Assembly: GCA_013361095.1 (NCBI GenBank)
Contig: JAATWA010000001.1
Coordinates: 992,001-1,056,000 of the forward strand
DNA length: 64,000 bases
Direction of reading: 5' to 3'
Source: Pseudanabaena biceps
GTDB lineage: Bacteria; Cyanobacteriota; Cyanobacteriia; Pseudanabaenales; Pseudanabaenaceae
Positions 60,031-64,000 of the stretch are shown piece after piece. The number at the start of each line of letters is the position of its first letter. Position 1 is the stretch's first letter. The position numbers were made by a program, and so were the translations under genes. Below the pieces are notes generated by a model. It searched no databases, was not told where the DNA came from, and worked only from the letters and a program-made list of their open reading frames with translations.

Positions 60031-60107
60031 CATGCCTCGACTTTCAAAAAAGCCAATTTGGGGATTTTCGACAACGTAGTACAGCACTTTGCGCTTTCTT
60101 AAAACCC

Positions 60108-60156
60108 AAGAAAAAATTTGAAGGGCTTGCAAAGCAAGCCCTTCAAATTTTTTCTT
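60108..60156. repeat. Perfect palindrome with GCAAAGC loop
   Basis: AAGAAAAAATTTGAAGGGC and its complement around TTGCAAAGCAA. Preceded by ACAGCACTTTGCGCTTTCTT as at 15690 and 27391. Confidence 0.8.
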
Positions 60157-60185
60157 GTACTACACAAAGCTGCAAAAGACCGTAA

Positions 60186-60243
60186 GCCAAACCGAAAAGA
60201 GGCTGGCGGCGCTTCGCGCCGTCACTCATTTTTTGGTTTTCGG
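60186..60243. repeat. Decaying family A palindrome
   Basis: GCCAAACCGAAAAGAGGCTG arms with core GGCGGCGCTTCGCGCCGTC but several mismatches on the right side (CACTCATTTTTTGG); overlaps the region just past the unknown gene. Confidence 0.7.
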
Positions 60244-60244
60244 C

Positions 60245-61303
60245 TTAAAAAAGTATTTGCTTTTGACGGCTGGTGAGGCAATCTTGTTCAAGCATTTGAT
60301 CAAAATTGCGAATTACTTGTTTACATCGCTTGACATAGCTGGTTACCCATTCCTGAATTTGGTGATGCTGATCTAAATTGCAGGCGATCGCCTTTTGCTT
60401 AGGGTGAGACAAATGACCACTGCGATCGATCTCAATCTCAGTTAGCCATGCGGCTGTCTGGGGACGACTAGATTTCCAATAATTAGTGACAACGACTTTA
60501 CCTAGATATTGCGTAGTAAATTCGCTTAGTTTGTTTAAAGCTTCCAAAAGTTCATCTAACTTATACTCTTGCGTGTCAGTTTTCGCTGATACTGACTTAT
60601 TAGAGCTAGTTGCCGCAGCTAGATTGTTGTTGGCAGTGGTGGTCTCAGCGATAGGGCTGGGTTTAGCAGATGCAGGAGGTACTTGAGGCTTAGATATATT
60701 TGGCTGAGTTCTGGAAGGTGTCGGCGTACTAGGAGTCACAGTTGACTGTCGTTGGGATGGCGCAGTCTGAGTATTGGAGCGAGTCGTGCTAGCGATCGCC
60801 GCCGCATTCTGGCTAGGAACTTTAGTCGCAGGAGTAGCAACAGAATTAGTCAAGTTTTGTGTAGTTGACTGCGGCTGTGGTATTTCTGTGGGACTAGTAG
60901 CATTCCAGCTATTGCTAGGCAAAGAATGCTGTGTCACTGAACCTAGTAAGAGCTTAAAGTGTGCGACTGTATTGTAAGTATCTGTTTCTAGCAAATACTT
61001 AATTTTGGTAATCCCTCGCCGATACTCAACTGCTTTCAGATCGCTATCTGTAAGCACCAGTAGCACTAATCCATGCTTTAACTTATAGATAAAGACGACA
61101 TGACCAGCAAAATGAAATTCAAAGGATTCAAATCCATCTGGTACATTTTCAACAACTTGCAGTACCCCCTGTCCTAATGCTTGTTTTGTGCGATCCATTA
61201 CGGTATCTAGCCCGTAAAAGTAAGGACGCATACGGCGATTTGTGAGGGCAATCCCCACAACTCCCATTGAACTTAAAAATTCCTGAATAACCTCCCGACT
61301 CAT
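60245..61303 (-). CDS. Hypothetical protein with proline/serine/threonine linker
   Basis: 352 residues in three parts. Residues about 1-120 are an alpha/beta domain ([40 protein letters not shown]) that resembles a Roadblock-type fold. About 125-235 is low-complexity Ser/Thr/Pro/Gln/Ala linker. About 240-352 is a second conserved-looking domain ([23 protein letters not shown]-like; [19 protein letters not shown]). No family name recognised. It is divergent from rbcR with only 19 bases between the starts, so they share promoter DNA. Confidence 0.82.
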   Translation of the reverse strand: MSREVIQEFLSSMGVVGIALTNRRMRPYFYGLDTVMDRTKQALGQGVLQVVENVPDGFESFEFHFAGHVVFIYKLKHGLVLLVLTDSDLKAVEYRRGITKIKYLLETDTYNTVAHFKLLLGSVTQHSLPSNSWNATSPTEIPQPQSTTQNLTNSVATPATKVPSQNAAAIASTTRSNTQTAPSQRQSTVTPSTPTPSRTQPNISKPQVPPASAKPSPIAETTTANNNLAAATSSNKSVSAKTDTQEYKLDELLEALNKLSEFTTQYLGKVVVTNYWKSSRPQTAAWLTEIEIDRSGHLSHPKQKAIACNLDQHHQIQEWVTSYVKRCKQVIRNFDQMLEQDCLTSRQKQILF

Positions 61304-61322
61304 CTTTTCTCACGCTGCTTCT

Positions 61323-62249
61323 ATGATCGATATACCGTTCACCCTAGACCAATTACGCATTCTCAAAGCAATCGCTGCTGAAGGTAGCTTTAAACGTGCT
61401 GCTGATAGCCTGTATGTGTCTCAACCTGCCGTTAGTTTGCAAGTCCAACATCTAGAGCGACAGCTAGATGTGCCTTTGTTTGATCGCGGCGGACGCAGAG
61501 CGCAGTTGACAGAAGCAGGACAGTTACTTCTTTCCTATGGCGATCGCATTTTAAGTCTTTGTCAAGAAACTTGCCGCGCCATTGATGACTTACAAAATCT
61601 TAATGGTGGGACTCTCATTATAGGCGCTAGCCAAACGACAGGAACTTATCTAATGCCTCAAATGATCGGATTATTTCGTAAGAAATATCCCGAAGTCTCG
61701 GTACAACTCCATGTTCATTCTACAAGGCGAACGGCTTGGAGTGTGGCAAATGGGCAAGTAGATCTAGCAATTATCGGCGGTGAAATTCCTGCCGACTTAT
61801 TAGATTCTTTAGAGATTACACCCTATGCCGAAGATGAACTAGCACTAATTCTACCAACTTCTCATCCGCTTACTCAGGTGGGCGCGTTACCAATTGAGGA
61901 GTTGTATAAATTGCAATTTATTACCCTTGATTCGCAATCGACCATCCGTAAAGCCATTGATCGGGTGTTGCTAGATAGCAGTGTCGATCCGCGCCAATTA
62001 ACGATCGCGATGGAGCTAAATTCGATCGAGGCGATCAAAAATGCTGTGCAGGCAGGATTAGGAGCTGCATTTTTGTCGGTGACGGCGATCGAAAAAGAGT
62101 TACAGATGGGAGCTTTGCAACGGGTTCAGATTGAGGGGGTTGTAATCAAGCGGATGTTGTTACAAATTAGGAATCCTAATCGCTATCGGTCTAAGGCGAC
62201 TGAGGCATTTTGTAACGAGGTATTACCAAGTTTTCGGGATAAAACATAG
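61323..62249 (+). CDS. rbcR: LysR-type regulator RbcR
   Basis: 308-residue LysR regulator that controls the RuBisCO operon in cyanobacteria and red-algal plastids (Ycf30). N-terminal winged helix [20 protein letters not shown] through [20 protein letters not shown] (about 5-65), then the effector domain with [20 protein letters not shown] and [20 protein letters not shown]. It matches what I recall of Synechocystis Sll0998 along its length. ATG at 61323 is the family start. It ends in a clear terminator. Confidence 0.95.
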   Translation: MIDIPFTLDQLRILKAIAAEGSFKRAADSLYVSQPAVSLQVQHLERQLDVPLFDRGGRRAQLTEAGQLLLSYGDRILSLCQETCRAIDDLQNLNGGTLIIGASQTTGTYLMPQMIGLFRKKYPEVSVQLHVHSTRRTAWSVANGQVDLAIIGGEIPADLLDSLEITPYAEDELALILPTSHPLTQVGALPIEELYKLQFITLDSQSTIRKAIDRVLLDSSVDPRQLTIAMELNSIEAIKNAVQAGLGAAFLSVTAIEKELQMGALQRVQIEGVVIKRMLLQIRNPNRYRSKATEAFCNEVLPSFRDKT

Positions 62250-62280
62250 CAAAAAGGGCGCAAAGCGCCCTTTTTGCTAT
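62246..62280 (+). terminator. Terminator of rbcR
   Basis: ATAGCAAAAAGGGCGC / GCGCCCTTTTTGCTAT around AAA; overlaps the rbcR stop region and has a T5 arm. Confidence 0.85.
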
Positions 62281-62307
62281 AGCCATAGTCCTCAATGTCA
62301 GGACAAA

Positions 62308-62366
62308 GCCAAAATCCAAAAGAGAGTTGCGGCGCTTCGCGCCGCAACTCTCTTTTGGGTTTTGGC
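62308..62366. repeat. Family A palindrome
   Basis: GCCAAAATCCAAAAGAGAGT... around GCGCTTCGCGC; flanks TATAGCCATAG and GGCTGGTTAAAGCTATA match the outer repeats of the tandem copies at 26418-26640. Confidence 0.85.
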
Positions 62367-62451
62367 TGGTTAAAGCTATATTTAAGTAGCGATACAATGA
62401 TTAGGCTGACCCAATTTTTTACTTTTTACTTTTACCTTTTTACTTCACACC

Positions 62452-63492
62452 ATGAGCTATTTTCGTCCTGCCATTGATGCAATGACTGGTTATGTTCCGG
62501 GGGAACAGCCTCAGTCTGGAGCCAAAGTCATCAAACTAAATACCAACGAAAATCCTTATCCACCGTCCCCTAAAGCGATCGCAGCTTTACAACATATTGA
62601 TGGCGATGCTCTACGGCGCTATCCTGATCCTTTTGCCCATGAATTTTGTCAAGCTGTGAGCGTAGCCCTAGATGTGCCGAAGGATTGGGTAATTGTGGGC
62701 AATGGCAGCGATGATGTTTTGAATATTTTAATTAGGGCTTGTGCGGAAGGACGCGATCGCAAAGTCGTTTACCCGATGCCGACCTATGTGCTGTATCGCA
62801 CTTTGTCAGCAATGCAACCTGCGGAGATTGTAGAAGTTCCCTATGGTAAAGATTTTCAGTTACCGATTGCTGATTTAGTTGCTGCTAATGGTGCGGTTAC
62901 TTTTATTGCATCCCCTAATAGTCCGTCTGGTCACATTGTGCCATTGGACGATTTACGCAAATTGGCAAGTCAAGTGTCAGGAATTTTGGCGATCGATGAA
63001 GCCTATGTAGATTTTGCGGAATCTTCGGCTTTATCGTTAGTGGGCGAGTTTGACAATGTGATTGTGCTGCGGACTCTATCTAAGGGCTATTCCCTAGCAG
63101 GTTTGCGCTTGGGTTTTGGGATTGCCAATCCCCAGCTACTATCAGGTTTATTTAAGGTCAAGGACAGCTACAACATCGATGCGATCGCGATCGCGATGGG
63201 GACAGCCGCAATGTATGACCAAAATTATAAGAATGAAACTGCGACAAAGGTAAAAGTCTCCCGCGCTAAACTGGCTCAAGATCTCCAAGAGATCGGCTTC
63301 AAGACCTTAGAATCTCACGGAAACTTTTTGCTAGCGACACCGCCCAAACAAAATGCTGAAGAACTTTATTTAAAACTTAAAGAATCAGGAATTTTAGTAC
63401 GCTACTTCAATCAAGCGGGGCTATCTGACAAGTTACGCATCACAGTTGGAACTGACGAACAAAATCAAGCTTTATTAAATGTTTTACAGTGA
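62452..63492 (+). CDS. hisC: Histidinol-phosphate aminotransferase
   Basis: PLP-dependent aminotransferase of histidine synthesis; 346 residues. N-terminal KLNTNENPYPPSP, VIVGNGSDDVLN (cofactor phosphate), FIASPNSPSGH with the conserved Asn/Pro, and the PLP lysine in RTLSKGYSLAGLRLGFG. LSDKLRITVGT near the end contains the substrate Arg. ATG at 62452. No other his genes are adjacent, as usual in cyanobacteria. Confidence 0.95.
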   Translation: MSYFRPAIDAMTGYVPGEQPQSGAKVIKLNTNENPYPPSPKAIAALQHIDGDALRRYPDPFAHEFCQAVSVALDVPKDWVIVGNGSDDVLNILIRACAEGRDRKVVYPMPTYVLYRTLSAMQPAEIVEVPYGKDFQLPIADLVAANGAVTFIASPNSPSGHIVPLDDLRKLASQVSGILAIDEAYVDFAESSALSLVGEFDNVIVLRTLSKGYSLAGLRLGFGIANPQLLSGLFKVKDSYNIDAIAIAMGTAAMYDQNYKNETATKVKVSRAKLAQDLQEIGFKTLESHGNFLLATPPKQNAEELYLKLKESGILVRYFNQAGLSDKLRITVGTDEQNQALLNVLQ

Positions 63493-63499
63493 ATAATTA

Positions 63500-63526
63500 G
63501 CTGTGCGCGGCAAAGCCGCGCACAGC
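63500..63526 (+). terminator. Hairpin after hisC
   Basis: GCTGTGCGCGGC / GCCGCGCACAGC around AAA, 8 bases past the hisC stop; continues into the next palindrome. Confidence 0.75.
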
Positions 63527-63570
63527 AATTTAGAGAAAGAGGTCGCGAAGCGACCTCTTTCTCTAAATTG
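63526..63570 (-). terminator. Palindrome at the 3' end of pyrB
   Basis: CAATTTAGAGAAAGAGGTCG / CGACCTCTTTCTCTAAATTG around CGAAG; contains the pyrB stop codon at 63563-63565. Confidence 0.75.
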
Positions 63571-64000
63571 CTGTACCTAGTAGATACAACAAGCTCATGC
63601 GGATCGCGACCCCATTAGTTACCTGTTTATCAATTAGGCTTAGCCTCGGATCATCCATCAAATCTGAACTAATTTCGACACCACGATTGACGGGGCCGGG
63701 ATGCAGAACCTGCACATTTGGCGCACATTTAGCTAAGCGATCGCGAGTAATGCCATATCTGGCATGATATTCACGCAAACTAGGGATTAAGAATTGTCCC
63801 ATTCGTTCCATTTGTAAGCGCAAGGTCATCACAAAATCAGCATCCTCAAGGGCTGGCTCAAGGGAGTAATGGATTTTAGCGCCATATTCGGCAAACTCTG
63901 GTGGTAGTAATGTCGGTGGTGCAGCTAGATGCACCTCTGCGCCATTGGTCAGCAGACTCCACAAATTCGATCGCGCTACCCGTGAATGCAAAATATCACC
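63563..64000 (-). CDS. pyrB: Aspartate carbamoyltransferase catalytic subunit, 5' part outside window
   Basis: C-terminal 145 residues of the enzyme that joins carbamoyl phosphate and aspartate in pyrimidine synthesis. The frame enters from the right edge ([14 protein letters not shown]) and contains [13 protein letters not shown] with the aspartate-binding Arg, and [13 protein letters not shown], the conserved HPGPxNR motif. It ends LLYLLGTAI inside a palindrome. About the first 190 residues, including the carbamoyl-phosphate site, lie beyond base 64000. Confidence 0.94.
   Translation of the reverse strand, partial: GDILHSRVARSNLWSLLTNGAEVHLAAPPTLLPPEFAEYGAKIHYSLEPALEDADFVMTLRLQMERMGQFLIPSLREYHARYGITRDRLAKCAPNVQVLHPGPVNRGVEISSDLMDDPRLSLIDKQVTNGVAIRMSLLYLLGTAI

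Noticed and set aside
60486-60977. Plus-strand frames inside the unknown gene next to rbcR
   Set aside because: Antisense to its Ser/Thr/Pro-rich linker; Val/Ala/Leu-rich artefacts.

Overview
The window is chromosomal DNA from a cyanobacterium. The evidence is a dense scatter of the octamer GCGATCGC (HIP1), photosynthesis genes (psb27, petH, a PAM68 homologue, rbcR, a Pap-like photosystem-assembly cluster) and lipid and regulatory genes typical of the phylum (desB, ClpS, PerR/PrxII). Thylakoid-type genes together with a very large number of intergenic perfect palindromes suggest a Pseudanabaena-like filamentous or unicellular lineage; that genus call is an inference. No rRNA, CRISPR array, prophage or complete insertion sequence was seen.

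Layout. 1-9 kb: 5'-truncated omega-3 desaturase desB, clpS, a CPBP protease, tRNA-Tyr, a TIGR01777 epimerase, a large REC-PAS-GAF-kinase-REC-REC hybrid kinase and lpxA. 9-20 kb: tRNA-Thr, malic enzyme, a DUF4912 protein, a psb27 without a lipobox, a kinase-like protein with a degenerate ATPase domain, RNase D, a stress group (LEA-like, GlsB-like, hemerythrin) and a bestrophin. 20-32 kb: two crcB genes, guanine deaminase, a tandem pair of paralogous membrane proteins, asnS, pgl, a DUF3493 protein, a double-ComFB protein, a Tat/lipobox binding protein and an EamA transporter. 32-46 kb: a SphS-like kinase/pentapeptide/unknown operon, petH without a CpcD domain, ilvB, rppH, DJ-1, a Zur-like Fur protein, an Eis-like acetyltransferase, a DUF6883/DUF4926 pair, an MocA oxidoreductase and ppc.

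46-54 kb is the most accessory-like part. A UbiH-type hydroxylase is followed by a peptidase U32 C-terminal remnant, a two-gene DUF262 + HEPN module (candidate defence system) and a possible Uma2 remnant. After it come a thioredoxin-reductase-like flavoprotein and the divergent prxII/perR pair, which has a 7-1-7 palindrome between the genes. 54-64 kb: an FHA-LuxR regulator, a 41-residue membrane microprotein, rpsO with a hairpin-rich leader, PAM68, the five-gene V4R/phycobilin-like/ferredoxin cluster, rbcR divergent from an unknown gene, hisC and the 3' part of pyrB.

The most striking global feature is structural. Almost every intergenic gap carries one or more long, near-perfect palindromes whose core reads GGCGGCGC-TTCG-GCGCCGCC or similar. 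The arms differ from copy to copy but remain self-complementary. At least two further MITE-like families are present: one with AGCAATTCTCATTAT ends and one with TACCAATTC ends. These repeats explain most spurious short reading frames and probably supply many of the transcription terminators.
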